Assembly: GCA_016189835.1 (NCBI GenBank) | Contig: JACPRU010000020.1 | Location: 1-40,017 of the forward strand | Length of the DNA: 40,017 nt | Origin: Deltaproteobacteria bacterium | GTDB lineage: Bacteria; Desulfobacterota; Binatia; JACPRU01 | Direction of reading: 5' to 3' | In this document: piece after piece, positions 8,953 through 19,791 of the stretch | Position numbering within the stretch: the first letter of the stretch is position 1 | Layout of the letters: the number at the start of each line of letters is the position of its first letter | Notes under the pieces: generated by a model | Databases searched by the model: none | The model's input: the letters and a program-made list of their open reading frames with translations, nothing else | Told to the model about the DNA's origin: nothing | Program-made: the position numbers and the translations under genes

Positions 8953-8956
<4 letters not shown>
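8738..8956 (-). CDS. Small DUF2892 (YgaP-type) inner-membrane protein
   Basis: 72 aa with two hydrophobic helices ([18 protein letters not shown] and [16 protein letters not shown]) and the DUF2892 signature [20 protein letters not shown]. In YgaP this module anchors a rhodanese to the membrane; here it stands alone, with a free rhodanese gene immediately opposite (8241-8669). Its ATG at 8954-8956 overlaps the TGA of the RND gene in an ATGA, so it is the translationally coupled last gene of the efflux operon. Function beyond membrane anchoring is unknown; the conserved Cys in DWCPM could take part in sulfur handling, which is inference. Confidence 0.88.
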
Positions 8957-12270
<3,314 letters not shown>

Positions 12271-12277
12271 CGCGCCC

Positions 12278-13348
12278 TCAACGTGCCGGCTCGGGCGCCG
12301 CCGGCTTGCCGGCGACGCGCAGGCCGTCCCGCAGGCCGGCCGCCCGCTCGGCGATCACGCGCTCGCCGGCTTCGAGGCCGGAGAGAACCTCGACTCGCTC
12401 GTCGAACCGCCGGCCGAGCCGCACCAGCCGCAGCCGGGCGGTGTCGCCGGCGTCCACCGCGTAGAGCGCGGTGAGCGGGCCCCGCTCGACCACCGCGCTC
12501 GACGGCACGGTGAGCGCGGTGGTCGGCGCGCCGGCAAAGCGGGCGCGCCCGAACATCCCCGAGCGCAGGCGCGGATCGGCGGGGAGATCGATCTTGACGA
12601 CGAAGGTCCGGCTGCGCGCGTCCGCCGCCGGGACGATCTCGGCGACCCGGCCGGACAGATCGGCGCCGAGCGCGTCGACGGCCGCCTCGACCGCCTGGCC
12701 GGGCCGGATTGCCGCCAGGCGCGACTCCTCGACCGGCACCTCCAAGCGGTAGGCGGAGTCGTCCTCGATGGTGAGCAGCGGCACCCCGGGGGCCGCCAGG
12801 CTGCCGATCTCCACCGTCTTCGCCGCGACGACGCCGTCGATCGGGGAGCGGATCCGCGCGTAGCTCGCCGCCGCGCGCGCGGCGGCCGCGTCGGCCTGCG
12901 CGGCCCGGTACCTGGCTTCGACCTCCTCGAACTCCTGCCTGCTGGCGGAGCCCCGCTCGAGCAGCGAGCCGTAGCGCCGGTAGGTCGCTTCGGCGACGTG
13001 CAGGCCGGCTTCGGCCTTGCGGAGCTCCGCGGTCACGTCGCGCGCGTCGAGCTCGACGAGCGATCTGCCCCGTTCGACCGAATCTCCCTCGCGCACGTGG
13101 ACCGCGAGCACCCGGGCGACGATCCGGCTCGACAGCACGCTGGTGCGCCGCGAGCGAATCGTGCCCGCGGCTTCGTAGGAGTCCGGGACCGGCGACGTCC
13201 TCACTTCCTCGATGCGCACGGTCACGACCGCCGAGGCGGCCGGCTCCCGCTGCTCGCTCCGCCCGCACGACGCGGCGATCGCGGCCACGGCGAGCCCGGC
13301 GACCCATCCTGCGCGACGGCGGGCGAGGTTCCTCGTCATCGATCTCAC
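12278..13348 (-). CDS. Periplasmic adaptor (membrane fusion) lipoprotein of the RND pump
   Basis: 356 aa with a basic N-terminus, hydrophobic core and lipobox AIAASC, so it should be a lipid-anchored periplasmic protein. HlyD/AcrA features follow: a barrel-sandwich hybrid half ([34 protein letters not shown]), a helical hairpin (residues about 100-155) and the return strand ([18 protein letters not shown]). The GTG start at 13348 overlaps the TGA of the TolC-like gene (GTGA); an ATG at 13339 in the same frame is an alternative. It ends 7 bases before the RND start. Role: links pump and outer-membrane channel. Confidence 0.9.
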   Translation of the reverse strand: MRSMTRNLARRRAGWVAGLAVAAIAASCGRSEQREPAASAVVTVRIEEVRTSPVPDSYEAAGTIRSRRTSVLSSRIVARVLAVHVREGDSVERGRSLVELDARDVTAELRKAEAGLHVAEATYRRYGSLLERGSASRQEFEEVEARYRAAQADAAAARAAASYARIRSPIDGVVAAKTVEIGSLAAPGVPLLTIEDDSAYRLEVPVEESRLAAIRPGQAVEAAVDALGADLSGRVAEIVPAADARSRTFVVKIDLPADPRLRSGMFGRARFAGAPTTALTVPSSAVVERGPLTALYAVDAGDTARLRLVRLGRRFDERVEVLSGLEAGERVIAERAAGLRDGLRVAGKPAAPEPAR

Positions 13349-14688
13349 GAGTCGAAGGCGGCCAGGTCGCCGAGCACGCCGGCGGCGAACAGCATTTGCG
13401 CATATCCGACGTAGTGATCGTAGCGGGCCCCGAGCAGGTTCAGGCGCGCGCGCAGCAACGCGCTCTGCGCGCGCAGGACCTCGGTGATGGTGGTCAGCCC
13501 GACCTGATAGCGGTCGTCGACGATCTGCAGCGTCTTGCGGGCCTGGTCCGCGGCGCCGGACGCCACCGCCGCACGCTCGCGCGCCGAGCGATATCGCTCG
13601 ATCGCGCGCACCACCTCCAGGCGCACCTCCTCCTCCCGCCGGCGCCGCTCGGCGTCGGCCACCGCCCGCTTCGCCCGCGCCTGGCCGAGCCGAGCCTCGC
13701 GCTGCCAGTCGAACACCGGCAGCGCGAGACGCGCGCCGACCCGGTAGTCCGCGCTGCCCTCGCCGAGATGCTGGCCGCTCTCGCCGAAGCTTCCCGAGAC
13801 CTCGACGCGCGGCAGGTAGCGGCCGATCGCCGCGACGATCTCCCGATCCTGCTGCTCGACCGCCAGCGCCGCCTGGCGGTAGTCCGCGCGATGCTCGAGC
13901 GCCTGGCGGAGCAGGGCTTCCGGCGCCGGCGGCTCGAACGAGCGCTCGCCGAGCGCTGCGGTCATCTCGTGGGCGGAGTCGAGCGGCAGCCCGAGCGTGG
14001 TGTTCAGCGCGGCGACGGCGACCGCCACGTTTGCGGTGGCCTCGATCTGCTGCTGACGAAACTCCGCGAGCTGCACCTCGGCGGCGCCGAGATCCGCGTC
14101 GGTCACCATGCGCTGGGCGTGAAAGTCGCGAATCCGCCGGACCTCCGCCTCCGCCGTCCGCACCGACTGCTCCGCCGCCTCCTGCTGCGCCCGGGCGACC
14201 ACCACGCCGAAGTACGTGCGCACGACGTCGAGCCGGACCTGTTGCTCGACGAGCTCGCGGGCCGCCGCCGCCTGCTCGCGCCCGATGCGCGCCTGCGCCA
14301 CCGCCACGGGGGTCTGCAGCTGATCGAACAGCGGCAGCCGGCCCTCCACCGCGGTGCGGAAGTTGTCGAGCGCCTGGGGGCGATTCAGCCGATCGACGTC
14401 GAAGTTCGGCTCACCGAAGCGCCCCTGCTCGAGCAGCGAGCCGAACACGAACACGGGATTGTTGCTCCTCTGGAACGTCTCGCTGAACTCGACGACCGGA
14501 AGGGCGCCGCCGAGCGCCTCGCCGAGCCGCGCCGCCGCCACGTCGCCCTGGGCGGATGCGGCCTGCAGGCGGGGGCTGTGCGCCAGCGCCATCTCCCCTG
14601 CCTGGACGACGGAGAGCGGGTTCGCCGCCGCCGCGGAGACTCCGCCGGCGATCAGCCAGACCGAGACGAACAAGCCCCTGCCCACCAT
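13345..14688 (-). CDS. TolC-family outer-membrane efflux protein
   Basis: About 447 aa from ATG at 14686-14688, chosen because MVGRGLFVSVWLIAGGVSAAAA then reads as a Sec signal peptide; the upstream 63 residues of the open frame look non-coding. The body is the duplicated helical OEP pattern (NPLSVVQAGEMALAHSPRLQAA at the N-terminus; VGLTTITEVLRAQSALLRARLN near the C-terminus). It is the first gene of the RND operon and overlaps the adaptor start by 4 bases. Expected to form the trimeric outer-membrane channel. No strong Shine-Dalgarno precedes the chosen start, so the start is moderately certain. Confidence 0.88.
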   Translation of the reverse strand: MVGRGLFVSVWLIAGGVSAAAANPLSVVQAGEMALAHSPRLQAASAQGDVAAARLGEALGGALPVVEFSETFQRSNNPVFVFGSLLEQGRFGEPNFDVDRLNRPQALDNFRTAVEGRLPLFDQLQTPVAVAQARIGREQAAAARELVEQQVRLDVVRTYFGVVVARAQQEAAEQSVRTAEAEVRRIRDFHAQRMVTDADLGAAEVQLAEFRQQQIEATANVAVAVAALNTTLGLPLDSAHEMTAALGERSFEPPAPEALLRQALEHRADYRQAALAVEQQDREIVAAIGRYLPRVEVSGSFGESGQHLGEGSADYRVGARLALPVFDWQREARLGQARAKRAVADAERRRREEEVRLEVVRAIERYRSARERAAVASGAADQARKTLQIVDDRYQVGLTTITEVLRAQSALLRARLNLLGARYDHYVGYAQMLFAAGVLGDLAAFDS

Positions 14689-14903
14689 CGGCAATGCGAA
14701 GGAGCAAGCCGCGTGCACAGCCGTCTTGTCTCCGAAACGGCGGAAAAATTCCAGAAAACCGGAAGGTCGCAAGCGCTGATTCCCGCGCTCGGGAACGCGG
14801 AGCGCGCCGTGACCCTTGACACGAGCTCTGCTGGATTGCCATTGACTCATCGAGTTGCAGGGCGGCGAGCGCCGCACGGTCCCGCCCCGAGGAGGCCCGG
14901 TCC
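14689..14903. promoter_or_regulatory. Divergent intergenic region between the RND operon and the DsrE gene
   Basis: 215 bases separate the divergent tolC-like and dsrE-like starts. A perfect inverted repeat TTCCCG-N4-CGGGAA lies at 14780-14795 and could be an operator. TTGACA at 14816-14821 is a good -35 match for rightward transcription, but no convincing -10 follows at 16-18 bases. The stretch around 14740-14760 is locally A/T-rich and probably holds the leftward promoter. The CTATATTGCT motif found at the other two sulfur promoters is not present here. Confidence 0.35.
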
Positions 14904-15308
14904 ATGGAAAAAATGGCGATCATCGTGCGCGACGACGCGTACGACAAGGTGCTCACCCCGCTCGCCTTCGCCTACCTGGCGGCCGCGTCGAACATCGAGG
15001 TGAGCATGCTGTTCGTGAACTGGGCCGTGCGCTATCTCGGCAAGGGGTTCGAGATCGCGCCGTGCTCGCACCCCGGCACCGACGAGTGGCTGGCGAGCCA
15101 GGTGGCGAAGGCCGGGCTGCCGCCCGACCCGCGGGAGATCATCAAGGCCTTGAAGGCCACCGGAAAGGTGCATCTCTACGCGTGCAGCCTCGCCTCGCAG
15201 ATCTTCGGCGTCGACGAGCACAACCTGATTCCCGAGGCCGACGGCATCATCGGCGCCACCTGGTTCCTGCTCGAGAAGGCGAACGGCGTGCACACGCAGT
15301 ACTTCTGA
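14904..15308 (+). CDS. DsrE/DsrF-like sulfur-carrier family protein
   Basis: 134 aa, ATG at 14904 preceded by GAGGAGG. The fold is that of DsrE proteins: an N-terminal strand MEKMAIIVRDDAYDK, helix with LAFAYLAAASNIEV, the strand MLFVNWAV, and the typical end VHLYACSLASQIFGV with Cys94 at the position of the persulfide-carrying Cys, followed by a closing strand (GIIGATWFLLEKANGV). Another Cys is at 54. It stands alone between the RND operon and the convergent ArsR gene, followed by a strong inverted repeat. Family members bind sulfur on the conserved Cys and pass it to TusA or DsrC-type partners. Which partner it uses here is not shown. Confidence 0.85.
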   Translation: MEKMAIIVRDDAYDKVLTPLAFAYLAAASNIEVSMLFVNWAVRYLGKGFEIAPCSHPGTDEWLASQVAKAGLPPDPREIIKALKATGKVHLYACSLASQIFGVDEHNLIPEADGIIGATWFLLEKANGVHTQYF

Positions 15309-15362
15309 CCCTCGGGAAGCGCGTGCGCGCGCCCGGCGCGGGGCAGACGATCCCGCCCTCGA

Positions 15363-15410
15363 AAAAGGGGTCGGGAGTCTTTCTTGCGAAAAAGACTCCC
15401 GACCCCTTTT
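15363..15410. repeat. Perfect 20-bp inverted repeat, copy of the AAAAGGGGTCGGGAGTC element, terminator-like
   Basis: Left arm 15363-15382 (AAAAGGGGTCGGGAGTCTTT), 8-base loop, right arm 15391-15410, its exact reverse complement. It lies between the convergent dsrE-like and arsR genes, and the last base of the right arm is also the last base of the arsR stop codon. The long GC stem ending in TTTT would act as a terminator in both directions. The same arms recur at 21594-21664 and singly at 8706-8727, so this is a dispersed element, not just a local hairpin. Confidence 0.93.
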
Positions 15411-15772
15411 CAGGCGCGGCGGCGCGCGGCGCCGCGCGGCTGGATCTCGTCGATCTGCTGCGAGAGGCGGTCGTGCAGACTCTCGCACACGACCTCGCAG
15501 AGGTCGAACACCGTGGGGTCGGCGATGCGGTAGAACACGCGCAGGCCGTCCTTCCGCCGGGCGACCAGCCCCGCCTGCTGCAGCACGCCGAGATGCTTCG
15601 ACACGTTCGCCTGCAGCCCCCCCACCGCGCCGATGATCTCGCCCACCGTGCGCTCGTCGTCCCACACGGCGTGAAGGATCTTCAGCCGCATCGGCTCGGC
15701 GAGCACCTTGAAGCGCTCCGCGATCATCGCCAGCGCCGCCTCGGACAGCTCCCGCTTCACGTGTTTCGCCAC
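15410..15772 (-). CDS. ArsR-family transcriptional repressor, candidate sulfur-responsive regulator of the locus
   Basis: 120 aa from GTG at 15770-15772, with AGAGGAG 5 bases upstream (the frame is open further, but the extra translation is non-coding in character). Winged-helix pattern: VLAEPMRLKILHAV, then the recognition helix region LQANVSKHLGVLQQAGLV and the wing RRKDGLRVFYRI. The only cysteines are Cys92 and Cys96 in the last helix (DLCEVVCESL). Known persulfide-sensing ArsR proteins (SqrR, BigR, sHdrR) use one Cys in an early helix and one late; that early Cys is missing here, so sensing chemistry may differ. It is divergent from the lplA-sHdr operon, and its own -10-like TATAGT (15798-15803) lies inside the operator candidate, implying autoregulation. 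Confidence 0.88.
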   Translation of the reverse strand: MAKHVKRELSEAALAMIAERFKVLAEPMRLKILHAVWDDERTVGEIIGAVGGLQANVSKHLGVLQQAGLVARRKDGLRVFYRIADPTVFDLCEVVCESLHDRLSQQIDEIQPRGAARRRA

Positions 15773-15797
15773 GGGTTCTCCTCTTGACAAGTCTTCT

Positions 15798-15823
15798 ACT
15801 ATATTGCTAAACGGCAAACTAGT
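15798..15823. promoter_or_regulatory. Inverted-repeat operator between arsR and the sHdr locus
   Basis: The intergenic sequence has the symmetric arrangement ACTA-N2-TTGC-N6-GCAA-N2-TAGT, with all 16 arm positions matching. It sits 25 bases upstream of the arsR GTG and about 55 bases upstream of lplA. A TTGACA box at 15784-15789 flanks it, and TATAGT on the minus strand overlaps it. The decamer CTATATTGCT within it (15799-15808) recurs upstream of the persulfide dioxygenase operon (8054-8063). This is the best regulator-binding candidate in the window. Confidence 0.6.
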
Positions 15824-15877
15824 GTTCGAGTAATTTATTACCACGCAGGGGTGCCTCCCGCAACGGAAGCGTGCAGG

Positions 15878-16843
15878 ATGCGGGCTAGACTTCTCGATCT
15901 CGGCCAGGTTTCGGCGGTCCGTTCGCAGACCCTCTACCACGCGGTCGCCGAGTGCGCCGCGCCGGACGACCGCGCGACGCTCTGCGTGCTTCGTCCCGAT
16001 CGTCCCTACGTGTCGATCGGCTACCACCAGGACGCGGCGCGCGAGATCGACCTCGCCTTCTGCCGCGCCTGCGGCCTCCCGGTGATCCGGCGCCGGATCG
16101 GCGGCGGCGCGGTCCTGCTCGACGCCGACCAGCTGTTCTTCCACTTCGTCGCGCCCCGGGCCCGGCTCGCGGATCTCGGGCTGCCCGGGCGCCTCGACCG
16201 GCGCTACGAGCGCCTGGTGGCGCCGGCGATCGCCGCCTATCGCCGGCTCGGCGTCCGCGCCGAGTTTCGGCCGGTGAACGACATCCACGTCGAGGGCCGC
16301 AAGATCGGCGGTACCGGAGCGGCCGACATCGGCGAGTCGTTCGTGTTCGTCGGCAGCATGATGCTCGCCTTCGACCACGCGCTGATGGCGCGCGTGCTGC
16401 GCCTGGCCGACGAGGGCATGCGCGAGGGGGTACGGCGCTCGATCGAGCGCTTCGTCACCAGCCTCGAGGAGGTCCGCGGCGTGCGGCCGGCGCTCGAGGA
16501 GGTCCATGCCGCCCTGCTCGCCGGCTTCGGCGAAGCGCTCGGCCTCGAGCTCGAGCCCGGGCGGCTCGGGGAGGCGGAGGAGGCCCGGTGCGCCGAGCTG
16601 ACGGCGCGTTTCGAGAGCGAGGAGTGGCTGCACCGCGTCACCTGGAGCCGCACGCGGCCGCGCAAGCTGGCGATCAACTGCGCGGTGCACTACGTCGAGG
16701 GCGAGACGGTGGACGGCGTCCGCGTCGCCGTGCGCCTGCTCGACGGGCGCGTCGACGACGTGCGGGTGTCGGGCGGCGCGACGGCCGAGACCCCGGAGGT
16801 GATCGCGCTCACCGCCAAGCTCGTCGAGGCGGCGACCGCGTAG
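15878..16843 (+). CDS. lplA: Lipoate-protein ligase A family protein (copy 1, sLpl-type)
   Basis: 321 aa from ATG at 15878 (an in-frame GTG at 15851 would add 9 residues). Hallmarks of the LplA catalytic domain: SIGYHQ, RRRIGGGAVLLDADQLFFHF (the RRxxGGGAV lipoyl-adenylate loop) and NDIHVEGRKIGGTGA with Lys142 at the position of the catalytic lysine. The C-terminal accessory domain begins (TRPRKLAINCAVHYVEGETVDGV) but stops early, so it appears shorter than in E. coli LplA. It opens the sHdr operon, 23 bases before a dsrE-like gene and two genes before lbpA1. Expected role: attach lipoate or octanoate to the LbpA proteins using ATP. Confidence 0.9.
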   Translation: MRARLLDLGQVSAVRSQTLYHAVAECAAPDDRATLCVLRPDRPYVSIGYHQDAAREIDLAFCRACGLPVIRRRIGGGAVLLDADQLFFHFVAPRARLADLGLPGRLDRRYERLVAPAIAAYRRLGVRAEFRPVNDIHVEGRKIGGTGAADIGESFVFVGSMMLAFDHALMARVLRLADEGMREGVRRSIERFVTSLEEVRGVRPALEEVHAALLAGFGEALGLELEPGRLGEAEEARCAELTARFESEEWLHRVTWSRTRPRKLAINCAVHYVEGETVDGVRVAVRLLDGRVDDVRVSGGATAETPEVIALTAKLVEAATA

Positions 16844-16866
16844 AACGCGAGCGAAAGGGAGGCTCC

Positions 16867-17250
16867 ATGAGGGAAGATGCGGAAGGCAAGAAGGTCCTGG
16901 TGATCCAGACGCACGGCATCGACACCCCCCGGCGCACCTACTCGCCGCTCTTCTACGCGATGGCCGCGGCCTCGATGGACATGGAAGTGCTCGTCTGGTT
17001 CACGATGGACGGCACCTCGCAGTTGAAGAAGGGCGCCGCCGAGAAGATCAAGCTCGACCCCGAGAGCGACGTCACGCTGCGCACCATGCTCGAGCGCACC
17101 AAGGAAGAGGGCGTCAAGCTCTACGTCTGCCAGCAGAGCATGACGCTGTTCGGCATGACCGAGGAGGACCTGCTCGACGGCGTGGAGATCATGGGCGCCG
17201 CGACGATCATCGACCTCACGCTCGGCGCCGACGTCGTCATGTACTTCTGA
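16867..17250 (+). CDS. DsrE-family sulfur-carrier protein (DsrE3-like)
   Basis: 127 aa, ATG at 16867 behind GGGAGG. DsrE fold: KVLVIQTHGIDTPRRTYSPL, FYAMAAASMDMEVLVWFTMDGT, then VKLYVCQQSMTLFGM with Cys88 at the persulfide position, and the closing AATIIDLTLGADVVMYF. Length and sequence resemble the DsrE3-type proteins often found beside lbpA and shdr genes. It lies between lplA and lbpA1 and should hand sulfane sulfur to TusA or directly to the sHdr complex. The 128-base gap after it carries a short hairpin (GCCC-GAA-GGGC, 17277-17287) and a sequence similar to one after tusA. Confidence 0.85.
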   Translation: MREDAEGKKVLVIQTHGIDTPRRTYSPLFYAMAAASMDMEVLVWFTMDGTSQLKKGAAEKIKLDPESDVTLRTMLERTKEEGVKLYVCQQSMTLFGMTEEDLLDGVEIMGAATIIDLTLGADVVMYF

Positions 17251-17378
17251 GTTCTGATTTTGGCCATCGGAGCACGGCCCGAAGGGCTACTCGAGCAGGA
17301 TGTTCGGACGGAGCTGAAGCGCGACCAACGGGAGCGACAACCGGAACCGCGCGCGGGGCCGGCTCGGCAGAGGGTACG

Positions 17379-17846
17379 ATGAGCGAAACGGTCAAGATCG
17401 GCAAATGCATCATCCAGACCGACCTCCACTACCTGGTGGAGGACCACTCCTGGGTGCGGTTCAACGACGACGGCAGCGTGACCGTCGGCATCACCGACGT
17501 CGCCGAAAACATGGCCGGGCCGATCCTCCACGTCTACGCGCGCAAGAAGGGCATGCGCCAGAAGGGCCAGAGCCTGGCGACGATCGAGAGCGGCAAGTGG
17601 GTCGGGCCGCTCAAGGCGCCGATCACCGGCGAGATCCTCGAGGCCAACGCCGCGCTCGACAAGGATCCGGGGGTCGTCAACCGCAGCCCCTACGGCGAGG
17701 GCTGGGTCGTGCGCATGAAGCCGGCGAAGCTCGACGAGGAAAGGCAGTTCTTCCTGACCGGCGACGCCGCGGTCGAGGCGTACCGCAAGCGCATCGACGA
17801 GCAGAACCTGAAGGCTTGTGCCGAGGTCGCGCCCGACTGCGGGTGA
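17379..17846 (+). CDS. lbpA: LbpA1, lipoate-binding GcvH-like protein of the sHdr system
   Basis: 155 aa, ATG at 17379 after GAGGG. GcvH/biotinyl-lipoyl fold with the modification site ATIESGKWVGPLKAPITGEI; Lys73 is the expected lipoylation site. GcvH of glycine cleavage has the ESVKA context, whereas ESGKWVGPLKAPI is typical of LbpA. It is also longer than GcvH, with a C-terminal tail containing Cys (LKACAEVAPDCG). No glycine cleavage genes (gcvP, gcvT) are nearby. It is 13 bases upstream of shdrC1. Role: swinging-arm carrier of the sulfur substrate during oxidation by sHdr. A second, divergent LbpA is encoded at 30467-30949. Confidence 0.93.
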   Translation: MSETVKIGKCIIQTDLHYLVEDHSWVRFNDDGSVTVGITDVAENMAGPILHVYARKKGMRQKGQSLATIESGKWVGPLKAPITGEILEANAALDKDPGVVNRSPYGEGWVVRMKPAKLDEERQFFLTGDAAVEAYRKRIDEQNLKACAEVAPDCG

Positions 17847-17859
17847 CGGAGGTTCCTCG

Positions 17860-18567
17860 ATGGGCTGTGACACCTCCCGGTACGCGCAGGTTCCTCGCGA
17901 AGAGAAGCAGCGGCTCTTCGACCAGGTGACGGCGGACGAGCGCTTCGGGCACGTCCTCTACGGCTGCTACGAGTGCGGGATCTGCGTCGCCACCTGCCCG
18001 TCGGCCCGCTTCTACGACTTCAGCCCTCGCAAGATCGCGCAGGCCACCGCGCGCGAGGACGTCGATCTCGTCTACAAGTTCATGAACGAGGACGTGTGGG
18101 ACTGCTCGCAGTGCTTCTCCTGCGACAAGTGCCCGCGCGGGAACTCGCCGGGCGGCCTGATCACGATCCTGCGCGAGGTCGCCGTCCGCAACGGCCTGAA
18201 GACCGCCAAGGAGGCGCTCGAGGGCTACGGCCGCATCATCTACAAGATCATGTCGACGGGCACGCAGGTCGCGCCCGACATGCTGCAGCCGAGCGCGTTC
18301 CCCGACTGGGGCCCGCACGTCAAGGAGATCTCCGAGAACCTCCCGTGGTGGCGCCGCGCGCTGCCGCCCGAGACGCTGCACACCACCGAGTCGAGCTGGG
18401 ACGTCTCCGAGAAGACGCTGAGCGAGCTCTATCTGATCTGGCACATGACCGGAGTGATGGACATGATCCAGGAAGTCGACGAGGGCCTGCACATGATCCT
18501 CATGGACGTGATGGAGGAGAAGCTCGAGGAAGCTGGATTCGACCTCCATCCCGACGGCGAGGACTGA
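17860..18567 (+). CDS. shdrC1: sHdrC1, FeS subunit of the sulfur-oxidising heterodisulfide reductase-like complex
   Basis: 235 aa from ATG at 17860, chosen over an in-frame upstream codon at 17818 because GGAGG stands 7 bases before it. Two [4Fe-4S] clusters: CYECGICVATC (Cys36, 39, 42, 46) and CSQCFSCDKC (Cys82, 85, 88, 91); the second has two, not three, residues before its last Cys. HdrC-like subunits pass electrons between HdrB and HdrA. It begins the conserved C1-B1-A-H-B3 order. Cytoplasmic; no membrane segment. Confidence 0.93.
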   Translation: MGCDTSRYAQVPREEKQRLFDQVTADERFGHVLYGCYECGICVATCPSARFYDFSPRKIAQATAREDVDLVYKFMNEDVWDCSQCFSCDKCPRGNSPGGLITILREVAVRNGLKTAKEALEGYGRIIYKIMSTGTQVAPDMLQPSAFPDWGPHVKEISENLPWWRRALPPETLHTTESSWDVSEKTLSELYLIWHMTGVMDMIQEVDEGLHMILMDVMEEKLEEAGFDLHPDGED

Positions 18568-18600
18568 GTGCGGAGGCCGCGACCGACGAGGAGTAGCCTG

Positions 18601-19791
18601 ATGCCGATCAACGTTCACGTCGTCAGCCGATCCTCGCGGAAGTTCGAGCGCGATCCCGAGACGGTCAAGGGCGAGGAGCTGCGCGAGCAGGTGCTCGAGC
18701 TCGAGGCCCGGGGCGAGTGGATCGTCCACAAGGTGCCCGAGCCGTGGATCACCGTGAAGAACAAGTACGGCCGCGACAAGAAGATCCCCGCCGGCCACAC
18801 CTGGCACCACAAGAGCTGCGGCCAGTGCGGGCACATCCCCGGCTACTCGACCTCGATCTTCTGGCTGCACCGTAAGCTCGGTCTCGACTACCACGACCCG
18901 CGCGACCAGACCTCGTGCACGGCGTGGAACTACTACGCCTCGGCGACCTCGAACGCCGCCGCCCAGGCGGCGGTGGCGCTGCGGAACTTCGCCTCCGCCT
19001 ACCAGAGCGGCTACTACCCGCTGATCCACTGCGCGACCAGCTACGGCCACTACAAGGAGGTGCGCGCGCAGCTGCTGCACTCCCGCAAGCTGCGCGACGA
19101 GGTGCGCCGGATCCTGGACGCCATGAAGAGGCCCTTCGTGTTCCCCGAGGAGATCGTCCACTACAGCGAGTGGGTGCACGCCATGCGCCATCGCATCGCC
19201 GAGCGGCGGGTGCTCGACCTCTCGAAGATCGTCGCCACCGTCCACCCCGCGTGCCACTACCACAAGCTCGTCGCCGAGGACGCGATCTACGACCCCGACG
19301 TCTACGGCGGCCAGCGCACGGCGACGGTCAGCGCTACGCTGCAGGCGCTCGGCGTGACGGTCGCCGACTACTCGACCTGGTTCGACTGCTGCGGTTTCGG
19401 CTTCCGCCACATCCTGGTGCAGCGCGACTTCACGCGCTCCTTCGCCGTGCAGCGGAAGATCGAGGTGATGAAGGAAGAGGCCAACCCCGACGTCACCGTC
19501 ACGCACGACACCGGCTGCGTCACCACGCTCGATCAGAGCCAGTTCGCCGCCCGCGCGCACTCGCGAAACGTCGGGCTCCCGGTGCTCTCCGAAGCGCAGC
19601 TCTGCGCGCTCGCCATGGGCGCCCATCCCTACCGGGTCTGCCAGCTCCACTGGCACAACACCGACAACCGCGCGCTGCTCGCCAAGATGGGCATCGACCA
19701 CGAGGCCCGCTGGAGAGAGTTCGAGGCGGACGTCGAGCGGCTGAAGAACGGCGAGATCGAGTATCTCTCCTGGGAGGACGCCGATGCCTAG
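18601..19791 (+). CDS. shdrB1: sHdrB1, CCG-domain catalytic subunit of the sHdr complex
   Basis: 396 aa, ATG at 18601 behind GAGGAG. It carries CCG-type cysteine motifs: CGQCGH (Cys73, 76), Cys106 in SCTAWNYYASAT, Cys144 in HCATSYGHYKEV, and the second set HPACHYHKL (Cys218), DCCGFGF (Cys263, 264) and DTGC (Cys306). In methanogen HdrB such motifs hold non-cubane [4Fe-4S] clusters at the disulfide site; in sHdrB1 the set is partly modified, as known for the sulfur-oxidising branch. It overlaps shdrA by 8 bases. Expected to bind the sulfur-loaded lipoyl arm of LbpA. Confidence 0.92.
   Translation: MPINVHVVSRSSRKFERDPETVKGEELREQVLELEARGEWIVHKVPEPWITVKNKYGRDKKIPAGHTWHHKSCGQCGHIPGYSTSIFWLHRKLGLDYHDPRDQTSCTAWNYYASATSNAAAQAAVALRNFASAYQSGYYPLIHCATSYGHYKEVRAQLLHSRKLRDEVRRILDAMKRPFVFPEEIVHYSEWVHAMRHRIAERRVLDLSKIVATVHPACHYHKLVAEDAIYDPDVYGGQRTATVSATLQALGVTVADYSTWFDCCGFGFRHILVQRDFTRSFAVQRKIEVMKEEANPDVTVTHDTGCVTTLDQSQFAARAHSRNVGLPVLSEAQLCALAMGAHPYRVCQLHWHNTDNRALLAKMGIDHEARWREFEADVERLKNGEIEYLSWEDADA

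Noticed and set aside
17379-17846. GcvH of the glycine cleavage system
   Set aside because: The lipoyl site context is that of LbpA, and no gcvP or gcvT is nearby; the neighbours are sHdr genes.
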